Source: Flavobacteriaceae bacterium (lineage in GTDB: Bacteria; Bacteroidota; Bacteroidia; Flavobacteriales; Flavobacteriaceae). From it: a stretch of DNA of 64,000 nt. The stretch is taken from NCBI GenBank assembly GCA_029238215.1, contig JAQWGN010000017.1:1-64000 (forward strand), written 5' to 3'. Each line of letters starts with the position of its first letter. The stretch's first letter is position 1. Made by a program: the position numbers and the translations under genes. Under the pieces are notes generated by a model. The model worked only from the letters and a program-made list of their open reading frames with translations. It made no database searches and was not told the DNA's origin. Shown here one piece after another: positions 52,979 through 61,060 of the stretch.

Positions 52979-53866
52979 ATGGCTAAGGAAAACAACGCTT
53001 TACGTCCCAGAACGGATCAGTTAATTGAAGACGGGTTTTATATTTTAACTTACGATAATACCGCAATAGACACCCAGCACATTGTGCGTCATGTAGACGC
53101 TAGCTTGATTCAGTTTCACTTTTGTTTTAGAGGAAGCGCAACCTTTAATTTTAATCAACGTTCATACAGCCTACCCTTGCTTGACGAACACGTATTACTG
53201 CTTTACAACCCTCAGCGAGACTTACCTATGGAGTTAGATGTAGCGCCCAACACACAGCTTGTTACCGTACTCATTTCTATTAAAAAATTTCATAGTTTGT
53301 TTTCACAAGAAGCCAATCAAATAAGTTTTTTGTCTGATGAGAACATCAATAAAAAGTATTATAAGGATCACAATATTACCCCATCAATGGCTGTGGTTTT
53401 AAGTCAAATATTAAACCATCAACCCAATGCAATGATGGGAAGGTTGTATTTGAAGGGCAAAGTATACGAATTATTGAGTTTATACTTCAACCCTATCGAG
53501 GCTACAGACATTTCTGAATGCCCTTTCTTGGTCGATGAAGAAAACGTACGAAAAATTCGTAATGCCAAACAAATTATGTTAGATCGAATGACCGATCCGC
53601 CAAGCTTACAAGCACTTGCCCATGAAATAGGACTTAGCTTAAAAAAACTCAAAGAAGGCTTTAAGCAATTGTATGGAAATACGGTTTATCAATTTGTTTT
53701 AGATCACAAAATGAACCATGCAAGACAACTTCTTGTCACAGGATCACATAATGTAAACGAAGTAGCTCTTGAGCTGGGATACAGTAATTCAAGCCATTTT
53801 ATTGATGCTTTTAAAAAGAAGTTTGGTACAACGCCAAAAAAATACCTATTGTCTTTATCTTCGTAG
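52979..53866 (+). CDS. AraC family transcriptional regulator
   Basis: A 295-residue regulator. The N-terminal ~190 residues form a sensing domain with beta strands (IQFHFCFRGSATFNFNQRSYSLPL); no ligand can be named. The C-terminal ~100 residues are a double helix-turn-helix (SLQALAHEIGLSLKKLKEGFKQLYG and HNVNEVALELGYSNSSHFIDAFKKKFGTTPKKY). It is divergent from hemA and 14 bp upstream of hemH, so control of heme synthesis genes is the natural inference. Confidence 0.9.
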   Translation: MAKENNALRPRTDQLIEDGFYILTYDNTAIDTQHIVRHVDASLIQFHFCFRGSATFNFNQRSYSLPLLDEHVLLLYNPQRDLPMELDVAPNTQLVTVLISIKKFHSLFSQEANQISFLSDENINKKYYKDHNITPSMAVVLSQILNHQPNAMMGRLYLKGKVYELLSLYFNPIEATDISECPFLVDEENVRKIRNAKQIMLDRMTDPPSLQALAHEIGLSLKKLKEGFKQLYGNTVYQFVLDHKMNHARQLLVTGSHNVNEVALELGYSNSSHFIDAFKKKFGTTPKKYLLSLSS

Positions 53867-53880
53867 CGAAAAATGTTGCT

Positions 53881-54900
53881 ATGAAAGGAGTATTGTTGGT
53901 GAATTTGGGTTCCCCTAAAAGTCCCACCCCTAAAGACGTTAAAGCATATTTGGAAGAATTTTTAATGGACGAGCGCGTAATCGACGCGCCCAAATGGTTT
54001 CGAACCTTTTTGGTGAAAGGGATTATTTTAAATACACGTCCGAAACGTTCGGCTAAGGCCTATAAAAAGATTTGGTGGGATGAAGGATCGCCACTTATTG
54101 TATTATCGAAACGATTACAAGAAAAAGTAAAGGAAAAAACATCTGTTCCAATTGCACTTGCTATGCGCTATGGACAACCATCTATAGCCACGGGCTTGGA
54201 AGAGCTTTCCAAACAGGGCGTAAATGAAGTGTTACTGGTTCCACTATACCCTCAACACGCCATGGCTACCACGGAAACCATTATTGTTTTAGCGGAGGAA
54301 ATTAGAGCGAAGCAATACCCCAACATGTCGTTTACGCATCTGCCAGCATTTTATCATCACGCTGATTATATACGTGTGCTTTCACATTCCATTCAAGAGT
54401 ATTTACAAGATAAGCCATGGGAGCACCTTCTGTTTTCTTACCACGGAATACCAGAACGGCACATTCGAAAGACAGATATTACAAAGTCACATTGTAAAAT
54501 TGATGGGCAATGTTGCCAAACGGCTTCTGAAGCGCATACCTATTGTTATCGTCATCAATGCTACGAAACAACAAAGCAAGTTGCGGAGTATTTAGAGCTT
54601 CGTCCGGGAACCTATTCTACTTCGTTTCAGTCTAGATTAGCTGGCGATAAATGGCTCCGACCGTATACGGACAAGACTGTGGAGGCTTTTGCTAAAGAGG
54701 GCACCAAACAGCTTGCTGTTGTCACCCCTGCGTTTATTTCAGATTGTTTAGAAACTCTTGAAGAAATTGGCATGGAGGCAAAAGAAGATTTTGAAGAAAA
54801 AGGAGGAGAAGAAATGCACGTTGTACCTTGTATAAATGATAGAGATGATTGGGTAAATGTACTTAGTCGTTGGATTGACGAATGGGCTACAGCATCCTAA
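53881..54900 (+). CDS. hemH: Ferrochelatase
   Basis: Inserts iron into protoporphyrin (or coproporphyrin) to make heme. The 339-residue protein begins MKGVLLVNLGSPKSPTPKDVKAYLEEFLMDERVID, has AMRYGQPSI, and the catalytic histidine in FSYHGIPERH; the second region is PAFISDCLETLEEIGMEAKEDF. The CKIDGQCCQTASEAHTYCYRHQC stretch has four or more cysteines, as in ferrochelatases that hold a cluster, though that is not proved here. Confidence 0.96.
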   Translation: MKGVLLVNLGSPKSPTPKDVKAYLEEFLMDERVIDAPKWFRTFLVKGIILNTRPKRSAKAYKKIWWDEGSPLIVLSKRLQEKVKEKTSVPIALAMRYGQPSIATGLEELSKQGVNEVLLVPLYPQHAMATTETIIVLAEEIRAKQYPNMSFTHLPAFYHHADYIRVLSHSIQEYLQDKPWEHLLFSYHGIPERHIRKTDITKSHCKIDGQCCQTASEAHTYCYRHQCYETTKQVAEYLELRPGTYSTSFQSRLAGDKWLRPYTDKTVEAFAKEGTKQLAVVTPAFISDCLETLEEIGMEAKEDFEEKGGEEMHVVPCINDRDDWVNVLSRWIDEWATAS

Positions 54901-54933
54901 TCTAGAAAATAATGTACCTTTAGATCAACTTGT

Positions 54934-55482
54934 TTGCACGTGGAAGCCTATAACTACATAAAAGCCCTTCATTTAATTTTTGTAATCACTTATTTTGCGG
55001 GGTTGTTTTACATACCACGCCTTATGGTATATCAAGTTGAAGCAGCAACTCGTCCCAAAGCCGAAGCGGATATCTTGCTCCCACAACTTCAACTTATGAT
55101 GCGTCGTTTATGGACCATTATAACGGTTCCCTCAGGAATATTAGCGACTATATTTGCCGTTTGGCTGCTTGTACTTATGCCTGTTTGGCTTGCACAACCA
55201 TGGATGTGGGTTAAACTTGTTTTTGTGGGACTATTGTTACTATATCATGCCAAAACTCATCAGTTTTACAAGCAATTTTTACGCAACGAGCAACCTCATA
55301 ACGCTACTTTTTTTCGCATTTGGAATGAAGGCGCCACATTAATTTTATTTGCGGTTGTTTTTTTAGCGATTCTTAAAAATAGCGTGCATTGGATTTTTGG
55401 AATCCTTGGTCTTATTGGTCTTGCCGCTTTACTGATGCTTGGCATACGTCTTTACAAGCGTTACCGAACATCAAAACTGTAA
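54934..55482 (+). CDS. hemJ: HemJ-type protoporphyrinogen oxidase (CopD-like)
   Basis: A 182-residue membrane protein with the HemJ/UPF0093 opening YIKALHLIFVITYFAGLFYIPRLMVYQVEA, a conserved His in the first helix, and W.WVKLVFVGLLLLYHAKTHQFYKQF, which carries a second His. About four helices are visible. HemJ oxidises protoporphyrinogen IX to protoporphyrin IX. No hemG or hemY is seen here, so it would fill that step. The start codon is TTG (54934) or GTG (54940); no ATG is available. The CopD superfamily makes the call less than certain. Confidence 0.83.
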   Translation: MHVEAYNYIKALHLIFVITYFAGLFYIPRLMVYQVEAATRPKAEADILLPQLQLMMRRLWTIITVPSGILATIFAVWLLVLMPVWLAQPWMWVKLVFVGLLLLYHAKTHQFYKQFLRNEQPHNATFFRIWNEGATLILFAVVFLAILKNSVHWIFGILGLIGLAALLMLGIRLYKRYRTSKL

Positions 55483-55486
55483 CCAT

Positions 55487-56929
55487 ATGCGGTTACTTTC
55501 ACTTCGCGGCCGAATTTTTATTTCCCTCATTTTCCTTGTGGTAATCGCTTCGTTATTGATAGCAGGAGTAACGATTTTTCAGTATAGCGAACAATCAAAC
55601 ACCTATCATGAACAACGTTTGGAGCGTAAGGAAAATCAATTAACAAAACGAATTTCCTATATCCTTAAGGGGTCAACGGTGCCAGTAACATCAGAAAATG
55701 TAGCGGTTGTTTTTGAGGGTTATATGGATCAGACAGCCGATGTATTAAATATAAACTTTAAGCTGTTTAGTCTTAATGGTGTATTGATTGGATCAACACA
55801 AGTCATGGAGTCTAATGCGCTATCCTTTTTACCAAAGGAATTATTACAGCAATTAGACTCAAGCCCAAAAGATCGTTTTATTGATGTAAGCAACATTGAT
55901 GGCATCCGGTCAAGATCATCATACTTTTATATTTTTAATGCCAACGAAGTTCCAATTGCTATTGTAAACGTCCCTTATTTTGATGATGACTCCTTGAGCT
56001 CTATGGAGCTTAGGGCTTTTCTGTTTAGACTAATCCCTGTATATGTCATCATGCTTATTATTGCTATTGTACTGGCCTTTATAGTGTCCTCCTACGTAAC
56101 AAGATCTTTAGAAACGATCAGTCATAAGCTTAATCAGACCAAGTTGACAAAAACAAACACCAAAATTGAGTTGACCAAAGCGAGTAGGGAAATTTCAGCG
56201 TTGGTTGATGCCTACAATGGAATGGTAGAGGAATTGGAACAAAGCGCTGTAAAACTTGCCAAATCACAACGTGAGGCAGCCTGGAGAGAAATGGCAAAAC
56301 AAGTAGCGCATGAAATTAAAAACCCATTAACTCCAATGCGATTGACCATACAGCATTTTGAACAACAAGCGGCAAAGGGCATTTTAGCTTCTGACGATAA
56401 GGTGCATGAGTTTTGCCAATCGCTTATCCAACAAATTGACACGATGACCGCCATAGCTTCTGCATTTTCTCAATTTGCCGCGATGCCTACTGGGCAGTCT
56501 GAACGAATTAATGTTGTCACAACGGTTCAGCGCGCATTGGAACTTTATAAAGAAGCGCCAATAACATTTGACAGTAGTGAAAAAAGCATTTTTGCAAACC
56601 TAGACGCCAATCAACTACTTCGCATTGTAAACAATCTTGTTAGTAATGCCATTCAAGCAGTTGAAGATGTTTCGCAACCAAAAGTAAGGGTAGCAATTTC
56701 TATTATCAAGGATAATGTGGTTTTGTCTGTTAAAGACAATGGTATTGGGGTTTCAGAAATGGATCGTGCTCGTATATTTGAACCTACATTTACCACTAAG
56801 ACAAGCGGTATGGGACTGGGGCTTAGTATGGTTAAATCTATTGTCGATAGCTTTGACGGATCGGTTCACTTTAGGTCAAAACCAGGAATTGAAACATGTT
56901 TTGAGGTCCACTTTCCACGAGTAGATTAA
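55487..56929 (+). CDS. Sensor histidine kinase
   Basis: A 480-residue inner-membrane kinase. A first helix (FISLIFLVVIASLLIAGVTIFQY) and a second (VIMLIIAIVLAFIVSSYV, residues ~185-205) bracket a periplasmic sensor; a HAMP-like region follows. The H-box is AKQVAHEIKNPLTPMRLT, the N-box NNLVSNAIQAVED, G1 VKDNGIGVSEMD and G2 TSGMGLGLSMV. The chosen start excludes 16 codons overlapping hemJ. No response regulator gene is adjacent, so the partner is elsewhere. Confidence 0.92.
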   Translation: MRLLSLRGRIFISLIFLVVIASLLIAGVTIFQYSEQSNTYHEQRLERKENQLTKRISYILKGSTVPVTSENVAVVFEGYMDQTADVLNINFKLFSLNGVLIGSTQVMESNALSFLPKELLQQLDSSPKDRFIDVSNIDGIRSRSSYFYIFNANEVPIAIVNVPYFDDDSLSSMELRAFLFRLIPVYVIMLIIAIVLAFIVSSYVTRSLETISHKLNQTKLTKTNTKIELTKASREISALVDAYNGMVEELEQSAVKLAKSQREAAWREMAKQVAHEIKNPLTPMRLTIQHFEQQAAKGILASDDKVHEFCQSLIQQIDTMTAIASAFSQFAAMPTGQSERINVVTTVQRALELYKEAPITFDSSEKSIFANLDANQLLRIVNNLVSNAIQAVEDVSQPKVRVAISIIKDNVVLSVKDNGIGVSEMDRARIFEPTFTTKTSGMGLGLSMVKSIVDSFDGSVHFRSKPGIETCFEVHFPRVD

Positions 56930-57657
56930 TCCTCAATATTTGCTTTAATCGTTTTTTCTAAATCTTCTAGCGTTTCTGATACCGTATCACTTGAAAAATG
57001 AATGGGAGGATGTACTTTAAGTTTCACGAAAGCGCCTAATCCCATGGGAAATGAGCCATATTGTGAAAGTTTCCATGAGTGACTAATCGATATACCAACA
57101 AGTTTTGCATCAGGCATGACAGCCATCAATTCTTTTAACCCCCCAAGTTTAAAGGCCTTGGGTTGGTGGGTTCTGCTTCGTGTTCCTTCTGGGAAAATCA
57201 CAACACTTTCCTTATTGGCTGATAACATTTTCCCAAAAGCTTTTATTTGCCCTAAGGCCTCTTTTGGTTTTTTTCTGTCAATAAGCACAGCCCCTCCATT
57301 TTTAAGGTTAAAAGAAATACTGGGAATCCCCTTGCCTAACTCCTTTTTACCAACAAATTTAGGGTGTATTTTACGAAAGCACCATATAAGCGGCGGTATG
57401 TCGTAGGTGCTTTGATGGTTGGCCACAAAAATATAGGATTGCCCTTTTTCTAAGGAAAATGGCATATCAAATTTAAAACGAGTACCCAAAATATTGAGAC
57501 AACGAAGCAGTAAAAAATTGAGGAGAACTACGCTAGCCTTGTGTGCTCTTACACTAAAAGTAAAGCATATGCGTTGTAGCCCATCAAATACGACAAGGCA
57601 ACTACCAAAAAAAAGGTAGTAGACTACGCTAAGCGGATATGATATTAGCTTAGCCAT
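56926..57657 (-). CDS. 1-acyl-sn-glycerol-3-phosphate acyltransferase-like protein
   Basis: A 243-residue PlsC-family protein. HX4D is NHQSTYDIPPL, the second block is KFVGKKELGKGIP and the third is IFPEGTRSR. It is a paralogue of the plsC at 18843-19598, with little overall identity. Which one is the main lysophosphatidate acyltransferase is not clear. The 3' end overlaps the histidine kinase gene by 4 bp. Confidence 0.88.
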   Translation of the reverse strand: MAKLISYPLSVVYYLFFGSCLVVFDGLQRICFTFSVRAHKASVVLLNFLLLRCLNILGTRFKFDMPFSLEKGQSYIFVANHQSTYDIPPLIWCFRKIHPKFVGKKELGKGIPSISFNLKNGGAVLIDRKKPKEALGQIKAFGKMLSANKESVVIFPEGTRSRTHQPKAFKLGGLKELMAVMPDAKLVGISISHSWKLSQYGSFPMGLGAFVKLKVHPPIHFSSDTVSETLEDLEKTIKANIED

Positions 57658-57665
57658 TGAGTTTA

Positions 57666-58076
57666 TTAACAGTGTGTGTTGTAGGCTTCTTTTAGGTTTT
57701 CAGCAATTAACTCTGCTGGGCGTCCTTCAATGTGATGACGCTCTAACATATGGACGAGCTCACCATCTTTAAATAAAGCAATACTAGGCGATGAAGGAGG
57801 AAATGGAACCATTTGCCCACGTGCTTCTGCAGTAGCTTGTTGATCTACACCTGCAAACACCGTTATAAGTTGACTGGGTGTTTTGTCATTGTCTAGCGAC
57901 ATACGCGCTCCTGGACGGGCATTGGCAGCCGCACAACCACAAACGGAATTAACTACTACTAGTGTAGTTCCGTTTTGACTTAGTGCTGTTTTTACATTTT
58001 CTGGGGTGGTACATTGAGAAAAACCTACGGCTGTTAGTTCGTCGCGCATAGGTTGTACAATTTCGGCAGGATACAT
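57666..58076 (-). CDS. Bacilliredoxin-like protein (BrxA/BrxB family)
   Basis: A 136-residue YphP/YqiW protein. The CxC motif is in VNSVCGCAAANARPG, followed by FAGVDQQATAEARGQMVPFPPSSPSIALFKDGELVHMLERHHIEG. In Firmicutes these debacillithiolate proteins; most Bacteroidetes use other or similar low-mass thiols, so the partner thiol is uncertain. It lies 8 bp before the acyltransferase gene. Confidence 0.92.
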   Translation of the reverse strand: MYPAEIVQPMRDELTAVGFSQCTTPENVKTALSQNGTTLVVVNSVCGCAAANARPGARMSLDNDKTPSQLITVFAGVDQQATAEARGQMVPFPPSSPSIALFKDGELVHMLERHHIEGRPAELIAENLKEAYNTHC

Positions 58077-58116
58077 AGCAATTAATTTAGAGTGTAAAGA
58101 TAAGGAAGCTAATGGA

Positions 58117-58638
58117 TTATTTTACACGCTCGCAGTACACCATATAGTACCTAGGTGTAATGTAGCGGAGCAATGGTCGAATCCCAATTTTTGAATAGTC
58201 AGTAGAGGCCCATGTAAGGCTATCTTTGATTTGCCATCCCGAATGTTTTAATAAATAATCAAATTGTTTTTTCTCGAACTCATGATAGTGTTTATCCCAA
58301 TCGTCTTTTTCGTTCCAATATGCCGAAGCAAACCACAATTTAAGGGGGACAGAAGCAATTAGCTTGTCACATTTAATGCGGGAAAGAATGTTAAAAGGGG
58401 CTAGCATATGTTCAAAAATCTCAAAAGCAGTTATACAGTCAACATTAGGAGCTAAAAAGCGTTCATAGTCCGTATCAAGGTTTTCCCCTTTGGTGCTTTG
58501 CACGCTAAACCCCGAGGTATTTAGCAGCTCTGAGAGCGGGTTTGGGGTGCCCAAATCTAATAACGAAGCATCTTCAGGCAAGTGTTTTTTTGCAAAAGCA
58601 ATAGTTTTTTTAAAACGACGATCTTTTGGTGTAAGCAT
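58117..58638 (-). CDS. SAM-dependent methyltransferase-like protein
   Basis: This 173-residue protein is short for a class I methyltransferase. Motif I reads SLLDLGTPNPLSELL, without the usual GxGxG, but the acidic motif II position and FEIFEHMLAPFNIL resemble the UbiE-type fold. Flavobacterial relatives share this pattern, so it is not obviously broken. Substrate unknown. Promoter box TACTTTAG lies ~30 bp upstream on the minus strand, a near match to TAnnTTTG. Confidence 0.72.
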   Translation of the reverse strand: MLTPKDRRFKKTIAFAKKHLPEDASLLDLGTPNPLSELLNTSGFSVQSTKGENLDTDYERFLAPNVDCITAFEIFEHMLAPFNILSRIKCDKLIASVPLKLWFASAYWNEKDDWDKHYHEFEKKQFDYLLKHSGWQIKDSLTWASTDYSKIGIRPLLRYITPRYYMVYCERVK

Positions 58639-58692
58639 CTAGTATTGAAAATTTAATGCTAAAGTAAAGATAAAATCCCCTAAAAACCTTTG

Positions 58693-58700
58693 TACTTTTG
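58693..58700 (+). promoter_or_regulatory. -7 box (TACTTTTG) of the DjlA-like gene, near-leaderless
   Basis: Exact TAnnTTTG match with four bases to the ATG at 58705. Confidence 0.55.
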
Positions 58701-58704
58701 CATA

Positions 58705-59424
58705 ATGCGTTGGCTATTTGCATTTATCGGTTACATGATTTTCAGATTTCCTGGTGCATTGTTGGGTTTTTTTCTTGGTACCATATTAGAAGCTGGTAGT
58801 TCGGGTAGGATTCGTACTTCATTTCAAACCACCCGGGCCTCGGCGCAGGAATTCGAATTACGCCTGTTGGCGCTGGCTAGTATGGTTATTAGAGCTGATG
58901 GCAAAACCACTCAGTCAGAATTGGATTATGTACGGGCACAGTTTGTACAGTTTTTTGGTAAAGAGCGGGCAAATGAAATTTTTCGCGTTTATAACGCAGA
59001 ATTTAAGAAGACAGCAATATCTGCTGCTGAAATAGGAAATTTTTTAGTCTCTCGCACCCGATATGAGGCTCGATTGCAAATGCTTGATTTCTTATTTCGA
59101 ATTGCGAAAGCAGATGGGAAAGTCTCCCCTTCAGAGCTTACCAAGCTTAATGAGATTGCACTATACATGCGAATAAGCCCAGCGGATTTTTCCAGTATTA
59201 AGGCAATGTTTGTTGATCAAACAGATAGCGCATATACGATTCTGGAAGTATCTAAGGCATCGACGGATTCCGAAATCAAAAAAGCCTACAGAGTATTGGT
59301 TAAAAAGCACCATCCAGATAAAGTGCGTAATTTAGGGGCAGCAGCAGAAAAAGCTGCAAAGGAAAAATTTCAGCGCATACAACAAGCGTATGAAGCCATT
59401 AAAAACGAACGTGGATTTAATTAA
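58705..59424 (+). CDS. DjlA-like co-chaperone (TerB and DnaJ domains)
   Basis: A 239-residue protein with an N-terminal glycine-rich membrane segment (residues ~1-30), a TerB-like helical domain (about 50-165, ELRLLALASMVIRADGKTTQSELDYV and IAKADGKVSPSELTKL) and a C-terminal J-domain with the HPD motif (VKKHHPDKV). The order is that of DjlA, an inner-membrane Hsp70 co-chaperone. The upstream codons of the ORF track are the promoter. It is followed within 3 bp by a HupE/UreJ-like gene. Confidence 0.88.
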   Translation: MRWLFAFIGYMIFRFPGALLGFFLGTILEAGSSGRIRTSFQTTRASAQEFELRLLALASMVIRADGKTTQSELDYVRAQFVQFFGKERANEIFRVYNAEFKKTAISAAEIGNFLVSRTRYEARLQMLDFLFRIAKADGKVSPSELTKLNEIALYMRISPADFSSIKAMFVDQTDSAYTILEVSKASTDSEIKKAYRVLVKKHHPDKVRNLGAAAEKAAKEKFQRIQQAYEAIKNERGFN

Positions 59425-59427
59425 CAG

Positions 59428-60006
59428 ATGAACGATTTTCTTTTTTACACCAAACTGGGTCTGACCCATATCCTTAACAGTAATGCGTATGATCACTTAC
59501 TGCTTTTAGTAATTTTAAGTTTACCTTTTTTATACAAACAGCTAAAGCAACTTGTGGTGCTAATAACCGCTTTTACAGTGGGACACACCCTTGCTTTATG
59601 GGCCGCATCCTATGGAGTAATTCGTGTTTCTACGTCTTGGATTGAGTTATTGATACCAGTAACAATATTATTAACGGCATTGCATGTTTTGTATTGGAAC
59701 AACGCTATAAGTACTAAATCACCCATGGCATTTACGGTCCTGACTGTTTTTTTTGGTATTATTCACGGATTGGGCTTTTCTAGTTACTTTACCATGCTTT
59801 TTCCAAAAGATAGTATCGGGCTTCCGTTGCTTTATTTTACGTTAGGAATCGAACTTGCTCAGCTTTTAGCCGTGCTATTCGTTGTTATCATAAATACAAT
59901 TCTAAGTCATTTGGGAGTTAAAAAACGCGACCGTTTATTGGTAGGAAGTAGTGTGATTATCGGTATTTTAGTGCCCATCCTTATTTCATCAGTAAACACG
60001 TTATGA
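59428..60006 (+). CDS. HupE/UreJ family membrane protein
   Basis: A 192-residue protein with six or so helices. Conserved blocks are GLTHILNSNAYDHLLLLVILSLPFLY, FTVGHTLALWAASYGV and VFFGIIHGLGFSSYFTML, with histidines typical of nickel/cobalt uptake permeases (HupE/UreJ_2). No urease or hydrogenase genes are near, so nickel transport is an inference from the family. It overlaps the deaminase gene by 4 bp. Confidence 0.85.
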   Translation: MNDFLFYTKLGLTHILNSNAYDHLLLLVILSLPFLYKQLKQLVVLITAFTVGHTLALWAASYGVIRVSTSWIELLIPVTILLTALHVLYWNNAISTKSPMAFTVLTVFFGIIHGLGFSSYFTMLFPKDSIGLPLLYFTLGIELAQLLAVLFVVIINTILSHLGVKKRDRLLVGSSVIIGILVPILISSVNTL

Positions 60007-60425
60007 CAAAACCCGAACAAAAACAACTTCGATACGATTCTGCATACATGCGAATGGCCGCGGAATGGGCGCAACTTTCTCATTGTGATCGAAAAAAAGT
60101 AGGGGCACTTATTGTAAAAGACCGGATGATAATTTCGGATGGATACAACGGAACACCCACTGGCTTTGAAAATGCTTGTGAAGACGAAGCGCACTACACC
60201 AAGTGGTATGTGCTACATGCCGAAGCAAATGCAATTATGAAAGTGGCCTCATCCACGCAATCTTGCGCTGGAGCAACTTTGTATATAACACTATCGCCAT
60301 GCAAAGAGTGTAGTAAGTTAATCCATCAAGCTGGAATAACACGCGTCGTTTACGCAAAGGCCTATAAAGACACTTCTGGATTGGATTTTTTACAACGTGC
60401 AGGAGTTGCGTTAGTGGCGCTTTAG
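60003..60425 (+). CDS. dCMP deaminase family protein
   Basis: A 140-residue zinc-dependent deaminase. Zinc ligands are in HAEANAIMKVA (with the catalytic Glu) and SPCKEC; GYNGTPTGFENAC matches dCMP/ComEB-type enzymes. Likely converts dCMP to dUMP for thymidylate synthesis, but a cytidine-type substrate cannot be excluded. It overlaps the HupE-like gene and stands just before a convergent small membrane gene. Confidence 0.93.
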   Translation: MTKPEQKQLRYDSAYMRMAAEWAQLSHCDRKKVGALIVKDRMIISDGYNGTPTGFENACEDEAHYTKWYVLHAEANAIMKVASSTQSCAGATLYITLSPCKECSKLIHQAGITRVVYAKAYKDTSGLDFLQRAGVALVAL

Positions 60426-60433
60426 CAGCCGCA

Positions 60434-60628
60434 CTATTTTACTTTTTGTTTTATTTTGAGGGCTAGTTGTAATATTATTAGCAATATTATTGCACACAAA
60501 CTGGCTCCAACGCCAACAACAGCAGCAAAACTATCTCCCATTAAAGGTGCTTCAAAATCGACATGCAGCACATTAAAAACAAGCAGACTTGCCGAAAGAG
60601 CTAAAAATATATAAATAAGTAGTTTCAT
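60434..60628 (-). CDS. Small two-helix membrane protein
   Basis: A 64-residue protein starting MKLLIYIFLALSASLLVFN, with two hydrophobic stretches (residues ~3-18 and ~33-57) and a basic end (LKIKQKVK). The ORF-track start is 26 codons earlier, but a -7 box (TATATTTG, 60684-60691) lies within that extension, so the shorter form is preferred. No family recognised. Convergent with the deaminase gene. Confidence 0.6.
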   Translation of the reverse strand: MKLLIYIFLALSASLLVFNVLHVDFEAPLMGDSFAAVVGVGASLCAIILLIILQLALKIKQKVK

Positions 60629-60683
60629 AAAATAAGGATTAACCTTAATTAAGAAGTGATTATAACGCCAAAATAAAGCATTA

Positions 60684-60691
60684 CAAATATA
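60684..60691 (-). promoter_or_regulatory. -7 box (TATATTTG) of the small membrane protein gene
   Basis: Exact TAnnTTTG match on the minus strand, leaving a leader of about 50 bases before the ATG at 60628, longer than at other promoters here. Confidence 0.45.
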
Positions 60692-60816
60692 GCAATGGAT
60701 GTTCAAATCACCTGTAAAAAGCTATTTTCTCTAAAAAGATGCTTTTTTTTTAAATTTAAATGGAATTTCAGATTCAAAACTTAATAATATTTTGTACTCT
60801 TGCGTAAATTATTATT

Positions 60817-61005
60817 ATGCAAGGAACAGTAAAATTTTTTAACGACTCTAAAGGATTCGGATTTATTACATCTGAGTCTGGAGAAGACGTTTTTGTACAC
60901 ATTAGTGCGTTGGACGGACTATCTATAAATGAAGGTGACAATGTTACATTTGAAATAGTAGATGGTAAAAGAGGAAAAGCGGCCAGCAATGTTCAACTAG
61001 CGTAA
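60817..61005 (+). CDS. Cold-shock domain protein (CspA family)
   Basis: A 62-residue single cold-shock domain that binds single-stranded RNA or DNA. RNP1 is KGFGFI and RNP2 is VFVHIS. A box TACTCTTG (one change from TAnnTTTG) lies 23 bp before the ATG. The leader is short, unlike the long thermosensing leader of E. coli cspA. A weak hairpin (GCGGG/CCCGT) follows at about 61024-61048. Confidence 0.95.
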   Translation: MQGTVKFFNDSKGFGFITSESGEDVFVHISALDGLSINEGDNVTFEIVDGKRGKAASNVQLA

Positions 61006-61060
61006 GCTAGTTTACCAAGTTTAGAGCGGGTGTAGTTTGTTATGCCCGTTATTTTCGCCT

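Noticed and set aside
61020-61050. Terminator after the cold-shock gene (GCGGG/CCCGT)
   Set aside because: The stem is five pairs with a 14-base loop and a weak T tract; mentioned only within the gene entry.
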